The notes: a model not told the origin generated them from the sequence alone. 64,000 bases of DNA from Camellia lanceoleosa (GCA_025200525.1 CM045770.1:136820403-136884402), one strand, 5' to 3'; counted from the first letter of the stretch, positions 23,501-30,884 are shown. A program made the numbers and translations.

Positions 23501-25693
23501 GTCTAAGGCATCAGTTTCAACAATCTTCTTCCATTCTGGATGAGGTAAAGATAAACATGGAAGAGTTTGAACTTTAGATTTAATTTTCTTAACAGCGGCG
23601 GTATGTTCTGGACCCCAAATAGGAGGGTTTTTACGAAGGCGACTGTAAAGAACTGCTGCATCAGTGGCAAGATTAGGGTAATAATCATGAATATAATTTA
23701 AACTACCCAAAAATCTCTGTAATTGAGTCTTATCCTTGATTGCATCTGGAAATTTGGAAGCAAATTCCATACTTCGATTTATAGGAATAATAGTACAATT
23801 ATGGATATTATGTCCTAAAAATCTAACAGTTGTCTGAAAAAGCTGCATTTTTGGAGCAGAAACAACAAGACCATTTCTGGAAATAACATGCTTAAAAATA
23901 TTAAGATGTTTCATGTGCTGATCTATTGAAGATGAAAATATAAGAACATCATCAATATAGCATATAGCAAATTCTGTCCAAGGATTAAAAATATCATTCA
24001 TAATATGCTGAAATTCTGAGGGTGCATTTTTCAGACCAAATGGCATTACATTCCATTCAACATGTCCAAAGGGTACTGTAAAAGCAGTTTTATAACGATC
24101 ATTTTCAGCAATTTGAACTTGCCAATAACCTGACTTCATATCAAATTTAGAAAATATCACTGCATCCTGTAAACGATCTAAAAGATCTTTTTTATTAGGA
24201 ACTGGATACCTAATCCACTGTAAGGCTTCATTAAGAGGTTTATAATTAATGACTAATCTAGGAACTCCTCTTTCAATTTCTGCATTTTTATTAACATAGA
24301 AAGCAGTACAACTCCAAGGAGATCTACTCGATCTAATTAATTTTTTATGGAGGAGAGTATTTATTTCATTCTTACATAATTCCATATATTCTTTTTTCAT
24401 TTGACTGGGACGAGCCTTGGTTGGAATTTTCTTTTCATCAAAGGTTGGCTCGTAAGGCAATGAAACAATATGTTTTTTGCGATCCCAAAAGGCATTAGGC
24501 ACATCACTGCAAATTTCTTCCTGAAATTCTTTTTCAAGCAATTTGATTTTTTGCTGAAAAGATGTTTGCTGTAATCTTTGTTCTGTAGTTAAAAAACTAA
24601 CTTCTTTTTGGAGAAAATTAATTTGATTTTGTTTTAAAGAAACTAAATCAGTAATTTGATGTAATTCTTTTGTGTGTGGTGAAGTAATAAACTCAAAGAT
24701 AATCTTTTGATTATCAAGGGTTGTATGGATGCCAATAGTATCAATTTTGGTAATAGGCATCAGAAGATTCAGAAAAGGAGTACCAAGAATTATGTTTTGT
24801 GCCATATTTTTAATAAGAACAAAAGATGTTTTTAAACAGAACCCTTGATTACAAATTAATACTTCTGGAAGTTTGTAATCAATATACAAACTATTACCAC
24901 TTGCACTAGTTAGTGATTGGATGGTTTTCTGAAAATACTTGGTTGGAACCAAACCTTCCTGTATACAATTCATATCTGCACCACTGTCAACCAAAGCAAT
25001 AGCATCTCGCATAATGAAATCTGGTTGAATCATAAAAGTGATGCGAATATACCATTTCTGAAATGTTATCCTGTTTAATAACATGAGATAATCTGGATCG
25101 GATTGTTCTTCATTTTTCCCTTTTTCTTTATTCTGTAATTTAGTATTAATTCTTTTAATTTCAAAATTAATAGCTATATTAGAAGTCTGTAAATGTTTTA
25201 TTTCTACTTTCAACGCATCAATTTCCATTTTTAATTCTTGAACAGTAGAAGTCTTTTCATTAGTGGGTGTCTGCATTTGATTAAAAACTTCTTTCATGTT
25301 ATAATGCTCGGTGGAAGAATTTCTTCTTTCTTACGCTTATAACACATTTCAAGAAATTTTAATTTAATAGCGAGGATCTTTTATTTCATCGGCCAATATC
25401 TAAAAGATTTTGCTCTGAATCGATTAGGACTTTTACGTAGCGTAAGTGGATTGTGAGGCGTTAGCCTTTTACCTTATGTTGAGAAGTAGAATTGGAAGTC
25501 ATTAATTGGTCTAGAATATTAGCAATTGCTAAATATTTTTAGTTTCTAAATTTGAGTAATAGTCTTTATAGAATTAGGAGAGCCTTTAGCCTATAAATAT
25601 GTATGTAATTTCAATGATTCAGGAGAAGAGTTATTATTTTGAAAATTTGAGATTGAATTTGTGTGATTGGCCTATTCCTTGTGAGGGTGAAAC

Positions 25694-25726
<33 letters not shown>

Positions 25727-28700
25727 GCAAGATTATTGTTCACGTCATTGTTCATGGTGCTTAGAACAACCACTCGATAGCCCCTAAACACTTGTGTTTT
25801 CATTCTCAAAACCCTACATTTTTACAAACCCTTAAACTGCTATTTTTTAAAAAACTATTGCAACCGCAAAATCTCACCAAATCTAGCCCTATAAGTCTAT
25901 TATTGCTGTTGCCAGTATACTTAAACCGGGCTACTTGTAGGAAAGTAATCCGTACTCGTCCTACATCATTTTGGTATCAGTGCTTCAAGATCTTACCTTG
26001 TTCCTTACCAATCTTTTGATGAAATTTCTTTCTTTATTACAATGTTGACAAGCATTGAATTAAATTGGAAGTTTAAAGCCTTGTCAACAAAGTATAGAGC
26101 TACTAAGAAAGATTTTATGATATCAAAGGAGGATTTTGCGATCACTCAGGAGGATGTTGTAACAATAAAGAGTGATGTGCATACTATCCAGACAACTTTG
26201 AATGAGTTGAAAGCTTCCATGGAAATGTTGTTGGCTGTTGTTTTAGAGAAGACTAATATCCAAGAGCAAAAGGATGATAGTGTTGAAGATTTTGAAGAAA
26301 TTATGAAAAAGCAAGATGAAGAGGTTGCCAATATTGAAGAAACGAAGGCGAAAATTAATTTGCTTACTAAAGAAAGCATGAAAGATCATCATGATCATGG
26401 TTCTAAAGCCAAGAAAGCCAAAGAAAATGATAAGCATGCCACTGAACTTTCTGTTCTTCACAAGAAAAATAAAGTTCACATTGAGTTTATTATTCCTAAT
26501 AAATTCGATGTGGTCAATTGAGTGATGACAACATTAAACTTTTTGATTTTCTCATCGTTCGTTCAAAACAATCAATTTGAATGGTTGCAAGTACAAGATT
26601 CCATAATCCTTATACTTCAACCTTATAGAACTCGAGGACGAGTTTTTTCAAATGCAGGGGAGAATGATGAAGATCATGGAAAGAAAAAAAAGAGCAAATT
26701 TAGGATTTCATATTAAGCACATTTAGGACATCAAGAATTAAGGATTTGGAATAATTTTAAGTCTTTATGTCATTATAGTAGGTTTTAGTAATTAAGGGTA
26801 TAATGTTAATTCTAATAATTATTGGACATGGATTGTAGGGGTCGCCCATGGGTTTTATTTTGGGTCAAGTTATTAAATGGGTCATTATATGTGTTTTGTT
26901 ATATCTAGAATAATCTTAGTGGTCAAAAGTTCAAGTTTCCTATTTTGATATTGAAGTAGAATTAGAAGTCATTAAATTTTCCTATTATGATTGAAGTAGA
27001 GTTGGAAGTCAATAGTTGGTCTAGAATATTAGTAGTTGTTCAATATTTTTAGTTTCTAAATTTGAGTAATAGTCCTTACAGAATTAGGAGAGTGTTTACT
27101 CTATAAATATATGTGTAATCTTAATGATTCACGAGAAGAGTTATTATTATGAAAATCTGAAATTGTGTTTGTGGGTGTTTGGGAAGTGGGTTTTTATGTA
27201 GGTTTTTTTAGTTGTAGGATATTATTGGAGAGAAAAAAAATTGTGTTTGGGAAGATAGTTGGGTTTTTTTGTGGTTGGATGTAATGTTTGTGAGAGAAAA
27301 AGTGAAATGATTATGAGGTTGGATGTGATATTTTGTTTGGATGTGTTTTTTTTTTGTTTTGCAAAAAGTGTCTTTTTGTGAAAAAATAAAAAAAAATCCA
27401 ACTCCCAAACTTCCCAAACGCCACCTTTGTGTGATTGGCCTATCCCTTGTGAGAGTGAAACACCTCTCTCTCTCTCTCTCTCCCCAGCAAGATTAATGTT
27501 CATGTCATTGTTCACGATGCTCGGAACAGCCACCGGACAGCCCCTAAACACTTGTGTTTCATTCCCAAAACCCTACCCTTTTTAAATATTTTTACAGCCA
27601 CAAAATCTCATCAAATCCAGCCTACAAGTCTATTATTGCTGCTGCTAGTATATTTAAACCGGACTCATTACTTGTAGGAAAGTAATCCCAACTTGTCCTA
27701 CATCAAGTGGGTCATGCATAGTTCCATAGCAAACTCTACTATTTTGGAACATATTTGTTTGGTGCATGTCTAACTAGATATGTTGGACACATATCCCATA
27801 CCCTAACTCAAGTGTCTAGTGTCCGACACGGGTAGTTCACAAATTTAGAAAGTCCATGTAACATAGATGCAAGCTATGAAGCATAGACACCTATTTGGAG
27901 GTCACATACCGATGTTCGACACATGTCAGACACACTCGGAGACATGTTGGACAAGTTGGGACACATTGGGGACATGTTGGGAAACACTGAGGACATTCTG
28001 CGACACATTTGGGACCCTTTTTTAGTTTTTATTTTTATTTTTTTAATCAAAATAGCATACTGAGGTTGATGAATTTGATGAGAATAAATATTTGGCATAA
28101 CATAAATATATAATATTAAAAAATGACATAATAATTATATAAAATTGTATGCTTTGTACGTGTCCCCAACGTTTCGTGTCATACATTTTTAAAAATTTAC
28201 ATGTTCACGTGTCTTTATCATGTCACGTGTCCATGCTTCTTAGGATGCAAGGATGAAGTTTTAAGTCCTTGTTTATTCCATACTACATTAGAAATTGGGA
28301 AAGTTACTCCTGCAGAAACTGTTTTACCTCAGTTCCATACTGGTCAGATAAACAGAGACCCATTCACCACTACATGAGGTCAACTCAATTTTGAGCTTGA
28401 TTGCTAAACATGTGGACACGAAACAGAAGTTACAGCATGATTGTTGAATATGCAAAAGTTTTAAATGAATTTTTCAAGTTAATATCTACAAAAAAAATAA
28501 AATGGACAAATAAGCAAACATTTTTCCATGACTTGGTATAGTAAGATTATCAAATTTGGGCCTTGAAGTTTTTCAGTTTTCCCAACAATAGAAAGGCTTC
28601 AGGAGGAGCTCTGATTTCCGTTGTTGTTGTGCTGCCGTAAAAAGGGGCCATTTGCTAGTAAACTTGTCAGAGCTAAATAAGCTCAAATTGGGACCTTTTT

Positions 28701-30220
28701 TTGAAAATAAAAAATAAAAATTTACTGGGTAAATTACAAATACACCCCTGAGATTTTCTTAAAATACGAATTGCCTCTTGTGGTTTGAAAAATTACAAAC
28801 CCCTCAGTGTCAGAATTTTTTATTTAATAGAATTAATTGAAAAGTGAAATTTCTACAATAATAAAATTATCTGAATTACTAATTGAAATAAAATTTTAAC
28901 ATTATTGAAAATTGTTAATTAACTTGATGATTTATTAATAAAAGGACATTTATTATGAAATTTAAAACCTTAGGGGGCATAATGTAATTTTTAAAACCAC
29001 AGGGGGTGTGTTTGTAATTTACCCAAATTTACGAGACTAGTCTCAATAATCAAACACATTTTTTGTCCAATGTTAGCCAAGTGTAAATTATATCAATGAC
29101 CAATTTGTGCTTAAACAATTGTTTTACTTCTGCTTGGCTCTCTAGCACTTCCTCAATGCTGGTTTAATATGGCTCTTCCTCCTCACTAACTGTGTTATCA
29201 GCAACATTTAAAATTCAAATCATGTTAGCTCTGGCAAACATCCCTCTCCAGTTTCCACTGCTAGTGCAGATACGTTTTGGGCAGACATTGTCGTATTTTC
29301 TTTGCAAGTACATGTTCAATTTGGAACGTCCGAACAAATAAAACTAACAATTTTGTTGACCTAAGCCAATTTGGGGTTGTTTGGGATGATCTAAATAAGT
29401 GTATTTTTTGACTTTTTATGAAATATGGGTTGTGTTTGGATTGGGTTTGAAGTGATGTGTAAGAGAGGTGATGTGACTTAAATAAGATGATGTGACTTAA
29501 ATAGGATAGTGACTTTTTGACTTTTTGTCTTTTTTAAGACATGCCAAACTTGGCCCAAGTGAATTTTGCATTTTTGTCATTGGAGGAAAGTTTTCTTTTA
29601 ACAATCACTATCATCTCTTAGCCGAGACTTTATCTTCCATGGAGCTTCTCATTCTCATCTTGTTGTGAAAGCGTTTCGTCAATCACATACAATATGAATT
29701 GAATAACTATTTCACCAGCTTGAGTTTTATCTCATGGAGTAATTTTATCTTCACAACTATCCAGAGGAGAGTTTCCTTCAGCTGGGGGGAAATGATAGAG
29801 ATCGAAAAAGCATTGGATAAAGATTTAGGGATTTATTTTGGTTTTCTTTTATATTTTATTGGATTTTATTACTTTATTAGGTTTTATTGTTTTATTAAGA
29901 TTTAATTATTGTAATGTTTTATTTTTGGTAACTGTAATTTAATTAGGGATTCCTATGATACCTATATATATAAGGCTGTGTAATAGTTTTAGAGATTTGA
30001 CTATGATTCTAAATTAACATCATCAATTTGGGTGTCATATGTTTTGACCCCTCTGAAATTGTATTGTTATCAGGTATTAGGCAATGCAAAAGGAGCTGTG
30101 GCTGTGGTTATCTCAATACTATTGTTTCAAAATCCCGTCACTGTTGTTGGTATTGGTGGCTACACAATGACTGTTATGGGGGTAATTGCCTATGGAGAAG
30201 CCAAGCGGAGATTCAAATGA
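9458..30220 (+). CDS. UUAT1-like: UDP-uronic acid / sugar-phosphate transporter, 3' half (three exons)
   Basis: Coding exons at 9458-9561, 12660-12888 and 30074-30220 join in frame (exon ends in phase 2, then 0) and finish at a TGA at 30218-30220. All junctions are GT-AG. The 159 residues are the C-terminal half of a drug/metabolite-superfamily TPT/NST transporter: a segment starting EPSFHLYGF, the signatures [10 protein letters not shown] and [13 protein letters not shown], then [18 protein letters not shown], ending EAKRRFK. Family members have about 10 membrane helices and sit in the Golgi, importing UDP-uronic acids for pectin and mucilage synthesis; wording around MEPDV and the final exon resembles the Arabidopsis UUAT1/UUAT2 pair most. 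The first 150-200 residues lie left of the window. Reading frame and splice sites are intact, so the gene is probably functional despite a 17-kb intron packed with transposons. The exact substrate is inferred from the family. Confidence 0.85.
9562..10553. other. Transporter intron, unremarkable
   Basis: About 1 kb of AT-rich intron without recognised repeats, up to a Mutator-type element. Open frames here are short and have no family features. Confidence 0.5.
10554..11571. mobile_element. Mutator-like element with GCACGGACAC ends, copy A
   Basis: The two ends are inverted arrays of GGACACG-type repeats: left AGCACAGACACGGATACG, right reading GTCCGTGCTT. The flanks look like a 9-bp duplication, TCTAATGAG (10545-10553) and GCTAATGAA (11572-11580). 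The interior has AT-rich DNA (10650-10970), a (GA)n run at about 11009-11028 and a purine-rich GAAGAAGAT segment. No transposase is seen. Related elements lie at 27875-28242 and 31033-32344. Confidence 0.65.
11844..12230 (+). mobile_element. AT-rich foldback MITE, copy 2
   Basis: The clearest copy of the family: it begins TGTTTGTTTTCAATTTTC and ends GAAACCAAACACA, an inverted repeat of about 15 bp. Internal TTAGATATATCTAA blocks are present. It is intronic. Confidence 0.6.
12231..12659. other. Transporter intron, end part
   Basis: Plain intron sequence running into the pyrimidine-rich acceptor TTATTGTTTCAG at 12648-12659. Confidence 0.6.
12660..12888 (+). CDS. UUAT1-like: Transporter gene, internal exon
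   Basis: Exon of 229 bp, acceptor AG at 12658-12659, donor GT at 12889-12890. It codes from EMLNSMNLL to TSALTLQ and contains about two to three membrane helices. A (CT)n run starts a few bases after the donor. Confidence 0.88.
12895..12921. repeat. (CT)n microsatellite
   Basis: About 13 CT units, starting a few bases after the exon donor at 12889. Confidence 0.8.
12922..13379. other. Transporter intron, before LARD-1
   Basis: Intron sequence with no repeat recognised, ending at the first base of the LARD-1 LTR. Confidence 0.5.
13380..13440 (+). repeat. LARD-1 5' LTR, first fragment
   Basis: 61 bp nearly identical to the start of the 3' LTR at 26665-26726. Continuity is lost at ATTAGAGTATCTCC. 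Confidence 0.75.
13441..13832. other. MITE-like fragment and AT-rich filler
   Basis: Starts AGTATCTCCAATGGTGTTTG, the look of a plant MITE end, and contains a perfect 13-bp hairpin at 13481-13510 (CTATAATTTGGCA, 4-nt loop). The matching distal end was not found, so it is a truncated element or a coincidence. The rest is AT-rich. Confidence 0.35.
13833..14430 (+). mobile_element. Non-autonomous Helitron
   Basis: The 3' end has the diagnostic hairpin ACCCGTGC-ATA-GCACGGGT (14402-14420) followed within 10 bases by the terminal CTAG and a T. The likely 5' end is TCTATATATTAAGG after an A at 13832. The body holds a direct tandem duplication of about 205 bp. No Rep/helicase coding sequence is present. 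Confidence 0.7.
13981..14391 (+). repeat. 205-bp tandem duplication inside the Helitron
   Basis: Unit 1 (about 13981-14191) and unit 2 (about 14192-14391) both read CGCAATAAATGAAATC through GAGACCCATGTAATTATGG to the AT-rich tail. They differ by a few substitutions and one short indel. Confidence 0.8.
14431..14936. other. Unidentified CT/GA-rich segment
   Basis: Pyrimidine-rich DNA with (CT)n at 14501-14519 and 14571-14593, then AAACCCTAAATCGAGAGAGG-like text that resembles a plant 5' UTR, and a (GA)n run at 14934-14955 leading into the inverted LTR piece. Open frames on both strands are low-complexity. It may be captured host 5' UTR, but no gene is identified. Confidence 0.35.
14937..15250 (-). 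repeat. Inverted fragment of the LARD-1 LTR
   Basis: The reverse complement matches the LTR interior at about 26896-27165 plus 27426-27480, from TATCTAGAATAAT to GGGTGAAACAC(T)TCTCTC. It lacks the MITE present in the 3' LTR. It abuts the truncated movement-protein gene at 15250-15254. Confidence 0.8.
15254..15673 (-). pseudogene. Endogenous pararetrovirus: movement protein, N-terminal fragment
   Basis: 139 codons on the minus strand starting just after the leader and primer site. The segments [20 protein letters not shown] and [15 protein letters not shown] resemble the 30K-type cell-to-cell movement proteins of Caulimoviridae. Family proteins are about 300 residues, so the C-terminal half, including most of the 30K core, is missing; the frame stops where an inverted LTR fragment begins. 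Movement proteins modify plasmodesmata in living viruses; this copy is a relic. Family assignment rests on a short stretch. Confidence 0.6.
15725..15736 (-). other. Pararetroviral tRNA-Met primer-binding site
   Basis: Read on the minus strand, TGGTATCAGAGC matches the initiator tRNA-Met complement perfectly. It lies about 50 bp upstream of the movement-protein start, the expected place for minus-strand priming in this virus family. Confidence 0.7.
15737..16399 (-). other. Pararetroviral intergenic region and leader
   Basis: Between the primer site and the Copia-2 insertion. It contains a leader segment (15757-15825) repeated in reverse at about 25410-25475, and an open stretch without ATG (16133-15942, minus) with a coiled-coil look and a proline-rich end. 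Probable promoter/leader of the pararetrovirus. Continuity across Copia-2 is supported by that element's target duplication. Confidence 0.55.
16400..16583 (-). repeat. Copia-2 3' LTR
   Basis: 184 bp, TGTTAGCATATAAT to AAAGCTTCA on the minus strand. The polypurine tract CTTGAGAGGGAG lies just inside at about 16584-16595. Confidence 0.92.
16584..17220 (-). pseudogene. Copia-2 RNase H remnant
   Basis: Fragments only: a piece with [20 protein letters not shown] (about 16960-17060) and a terminal piece with [12 protein letters not shown] and LADILTKG (about 16610-16770). The middle, with the DWAG and DNQ motifs, is damaged or deleted, and frames are broken. Confidence 0.7.
17221..18435 (-). pseudogene. 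Copia-2 reverse transcriptase
   Basis: 404 open codons containing [52 protein letters not shown] and catalytic [11 protein letters not shown]. The domain itself looks complete; the frame ends soon after, so the polyprotein is not continuous. Confidence 0.92.
18442..19140 (-). pseudogene. Copia-2 integrase core
   Basis: Reads [31 protein letters not shown] and [16 protein letters not shown], so the DDE triad is present. Stops interrupt the link to the upstream zinc finger at 19140-19228. Confidence 0.9.
19228..20007 (-). pseudogene. Copia-2 protease and integrase zinc finger
   Basis: Contains the aspartic-protease motif [13 protein letters not shown] and, near the end, the HHCC pre-integrase finger ([12 protein letters not shown] ... 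CESCQLGK). Confidence 0.9.
20020..20883 (-). pseudogene. Copia-2 gag
   Basis: Starts [17 protein letters not shown] and includes [20 protein letters not shown] and [13 protein letters not shown], a standard copia Gag. A frameshift near 20101-20170 precedes the CCHC knuckle [14 protein letters not shown] at about 20040-20085. Confidence 0.88.
21394..21589 (-). repeat. Copia-2 5' LTR and primer-binding site
   Basis: LTR 21406-21589 and perfect tRNA-Met primer site TGGTATCAGAGC at 21405-21394 (minus). The leader at 20884-21393 includes (AT)n tracts around 21050-21115 and purine-rich GAAGACGGCGA repeats at 21180-21330. Confidence 0.92.
21817..23130 (-). CDS. Endogenous pararetrovirus: intact frame of unknown function after RNase H
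   Basis: 437 codons with no stop. The chosen ATG (23130-23128) overlaps the end of the RT-RNase H frame by 11 bases, as in compact pararetroviral genomes. The N-terminus is Gly/Arg-rich ([12 protein letters not shown]), suggesting nucleic-acid binding. The middle is rich in Trp and aromatic residues (for example [38 protein letters not shown]). The C-terminus is acidic, then ends SKGKGK. I do not recognise the family. Its position matches the extra downstream frame found in some pararetroviruses (viroplasmin/transactivator in caulimoviruses, ORF2 in florendoviruses), but I see no proof of either. It could also be a coat-related protein. Confidence 0.6.
   Translation of the reverse strand: MTSRGRGPGRRGRGRGSNPYHTEFPPLFGQSSNKGESSSKTAKDVLLTPEASYFQNTITEETVLYIDSTDIQWMVDPWEIKRRYLATQNAPPHFDQYRYVYEQILTELASVQFQHTLADPNRTTSPINYSKATIQNLLPIQAWGIHPHVTRTLDIRSKESRYSYWDYIDAFTQAFYYMNPPRSHSWFFRVLPNVLKNDLPSWFLIWWDTFGLQLDAFPEHVRLAFNEWQVAFSKIPANKDISMSKCLVHFVIRFGIPWIWKWDFKCDFQNKVPRLKRIFFYKWWIKIDDPKPKQELLQKIKDHTQACWDASPKLIPKAPVNPFIQIQQELRKQFPNLSETELIIKSMDYMKHQFLQSMTTKDSSMKSTSSTQSEDDRVHTDPYEDGNEFTVLAGESQDLSEDPTDNEPNFGDFWDSVTEMIADKLIQDKSKGKGKVP
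23120..25297 (-). pseudogene. Endogenous pararetrovirus: protease - reverse transcriptase - RNase H
   Basis: A 726-codon frame with one internal TAA (23290-23288) in RNase H. Residues about 15-60 form a coiled coil. The aspartic protease DSG is at about 104-106; RT spans about 270-500 with YIDD at 447-450; RNase H follows from about 600, ending with the [10 protein letters not shown] motif seen in Caulimoviridae. RT wording ([28 protein letters not shown]) is pararetroviral rather than Ty3/gypsy, and no integrase follows. An upstream frame ends in an ATGA overlap at the start (about 25297), so there was a preceding gene, probably the coat protein, now mostly deleted. A relic; not functional as it stands. 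Confidence 0.8.
25298..25475. other. Rearrangement junction: coat-gene end joined to inverted pararetroviral leader
   Basis: On the minus strand, about 25300-25340 reads the end of an upstream frame ([13 protein letters not shown]). Next to it, 25410-25475 reads on the PLUS strand the leader found on the MINUS strand at 15757-15825 (shared TTAGCCTTTTACCTTATG). So two leader copies are in opposite orientation. The segment then joins LARD-1 LTR at 25476. Confidence 0.65.
25476..25983 (+). repeat. LARD-1 5' LTR, second fragment, with primer site
   Basis: 493 bp matching 26997-27705 of the 3' LTR minus its MITE, including a (CT)n run at 25695-25726, ending CCTACATCA at 25968. Primer site TGGTATCAGTGC at 25972-25983 has one change from the tRNA-Met consensus. 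Confidence 0.82.
26042..26521 (+). CDS. LARD-1 internal frame: charged coiled-coil protein
   Basis: 159 codons starting [20 protein letters not shown]. Lys/Glu/Asp-rich with heptad-like helices through residues 20-110, no zinc knuckle, no protease or RT motif. It begins 58 bases after the primer site, the position of gag. It may be a truncated or divergent Gag-like protein, or a random frame in a decaying element. Function unknown. Confidence 0.4.
   Translation: MLTSIELNWKFKALSTKYRATKKDFMISKEDFAITQEDVVTIKSDVHTIQTTLNELKASMEMLLAVVLEKTNIQEQKDDSVEDFEEIMKKQDEEVANIEETKAKINLLTKESMKDHHDHGSKAKKAKENDKHATELSVLHKKNKVHIEFIIPNKFDVVN
26665..27705 (+). repeat. LARD-1 3' LTR
   Basis: TGATGAAGATC to CCTACATCA, about 790 bp of LTR plus a 252-bp MITE at 27174-27425. 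A tract AATGCAGGGGAGAA precedes it. Contains a TATA-like CTATAAATATATG near 27101. Confidence 0.82.
27174..27425. mobile_element. MITE in the LARD-1 3' LTR
   Basis: Ends are inverted: GGTGTTTGGGAAGTGGG and (reverse complement of the right end) GGTGGCGTTTGGGAAG. Flanking TTTGTG is repeated on both sides. Absent from the 5' LTR and from the inverted fragment at 14937-15250. hAT-like or Harbinger-like ends; superfamily not certain. Confidence 0.7.
27875..28242. mobile_element. Mutator-like element with GCACGGACAC ends, copy B
   Basis: Left end TATGAAGCATAGACAC, right end reading GTGTCCATGCTTCTTA, with many GGACAC/GACACATG repeats inside. Flanks share GATGCAAG (27866-27873 and 28244-28251), a Mutator-size duplication. 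368 bp, non-coding. Confidence 0.7.
28243..28726. other. Transporter intron sequence
   Basis: Intron between two small transposons; no feature recognised. Confidence 0.5.
28727..29024. mobile_element. Mutator-type MITE (298 bp)
   Basis: Inverted ends GGGTAAATTACAAATACACC and (right end, reverse complement) GGGTAAATTACAAACACACC. Flanked by AAATTTACT (28718-28726) and AAATTTACG (29025-29033), a 9-bp duplication. No coding sequence. Confidence 0.85.
29370..29570. mobile_element. Probable MITE remnant with GACTTTTTGACTTTTT motifs
   Basis: Starts near GGGTTGTTTGGGATGAT and ends GCCAAACTTGGCCC, with repeated GACTTTTTGACTTTTT and a duplicated GATGTGACTTAAATA. Similar ends recur at 60932-61090. Boundaries uncertain. 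Confidence 0.35.
29690..30022 (+). mobile_element. Retroelement 3' end with LTR-like sequence
   Basis: A pol-end-like stretch with AGCTGGGGGGAAA (about 29780-29793) is followed by TGATAGAGATCG and an AT-rich segment ending near AACATCA, with a TATATATATAAGG box at about 29962. It resembles a gypsy polypurine tract plus one LTR. No partner LTR was found. It lies just upstream of the last transporter exon. Confidence 0.35.
30074..30220 (+). CDS. UUAT1-like: Transporter gene, last coding exon
   Basis: Exon of 147 bp with acceptor AG at 30072-30073, giving 48 residues and a TGA stop. It carries the last two helices and a basic C-terminal tail (KRRFK) facing the cytosol in this family. The 3' UTR follows; its end cannot be fixed from sequence alone. 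Confidence 0.88.
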   Translation, partial: VLGNAKGAVAVVISILLFQNPVTVVGIGGYTMTVMGVIAYGEAKRRFK

Positions 30221-30625
30221 TACTTTTACACACTCCATTTTTTCCCCCTCTCTGCTGTCCCTGGAACTTTTATCCCTAGAAAGTTGGTAGTGAAGTTTGA
30301 TGGTGAATCGTCGGCCAGGATCTTTGCATTAGGGAGAGAGAGAGTTTCATCATGATGTATTTTTCCTGCATACAAGAATGTATTCAGTTGTATTATATAC
30401 AGGTGTGATTTATTTAGGAGTAAAATATCATTGGTGTGGGTACTACCATCTCTTTGCAAATGCCCATTGTAGTGCCGAAGAACCGGAAATTCGAATGTGG
30501 TGACCATCATGTATTGTTGATTGGAGATTTCAGTCTCTTATTCATGTATGCCTAGCCATTGTTGGAACAGTTTGATGCATCCATTGCTTATGATGCTTCT
30601 AACTGGAGATATGTTTTTGTGGAGT
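30221..30625 (+). other. Transporter 3' UTR region
   Basis: Sequence after the stop codon up to the plastid insertion. (GA)n at about 30336-30345. The polyadenylation site cannot be placed with confidence. Confidence 0.5.
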
Positions 30626-30884
30626 GCAAGAGGTCAACGATTATGTGAATTGCTCAAACAATCCCAATCAGCTCCTCTTACGGTGGAAGAACAGATAATG
30701 ACTATTTATACCGGAACAAATGGTTATCTTGATTCATTAGAAATTGGACAGGTAAGGAAATTTCTTGTTGAGTTACGTACGTACTTAAAAAATAATAAAC
30801 CTCAGTTCCAAGAAATCCTATCTTCTACCAAAACATTCACCGAGGAAGTGGAAGCCCTTTTGAAAGAAGCTATTCAGAAACAGA
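30626..30884 (+). pseudogene. atpA: Nuclear plastid DNA insertion: 3' part of atpA
   Basis: About 260 bp encode the C-terminal part of the chloroplast ATP synthase alpha subunit, including [19 protein letters not shown] and [19 protein letters not shown], with very few changes. Homology starts at ARGQRL and stops before the true plastid C-terminus, so it is a fragment. It sits 400 bp behind the transporter stop codon on the same strand and lies in a chimeric open frame (30521-30904) joined to unrelated upstream sequence. It has no plastid promoter, transit peptide or gene neighbours and is very unlikely to be functional. The high similarity suggests a fairly recent transfer. Confidence 0.85.

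Larger units (their letters stand above)
13380..27705 (+). mobile_element. LARD-1: small non-autonomous LTR retrotransposon, 5' LTR split by 12 kb
   Basis: The 3' LTR is 26665-27705 (TGATGAAGATC to CCTACATCA). The 5' LTR is in two parts: its first 61 bp at 13380-13440 and its last 493 bp at 25476-25968, which are separated by foreign DNA (Helitron, inverted LTR piece, pararetrovirus, Copia-2). Between the LTRs are a primer site (25972-25983) and only about 700 bp with one coiled-coil frame. The sequence before the 3' LTR resembles a Ty3/gypsy pol end (EDEFFQ-like, GGGGAGAA tract). Flanking bases AGGAG and AGTGG are at best a poor target duplication. Confidence 0.7.

Noticed and set aside
23288..25297. 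Interpretation as an ordinary Ty3/gypsy pol
   Set aside because: No integrase follows RNase H. RT wording and the following overlapping frame, together with a movement-protein-like gene after the leader, fit Caulimoviridae better.
26042..26521. Coiled-coil frame as a host gene
   Set aside because: It sits between the primer site and the polypurine tract of LARD-1, so it belongs to the element.
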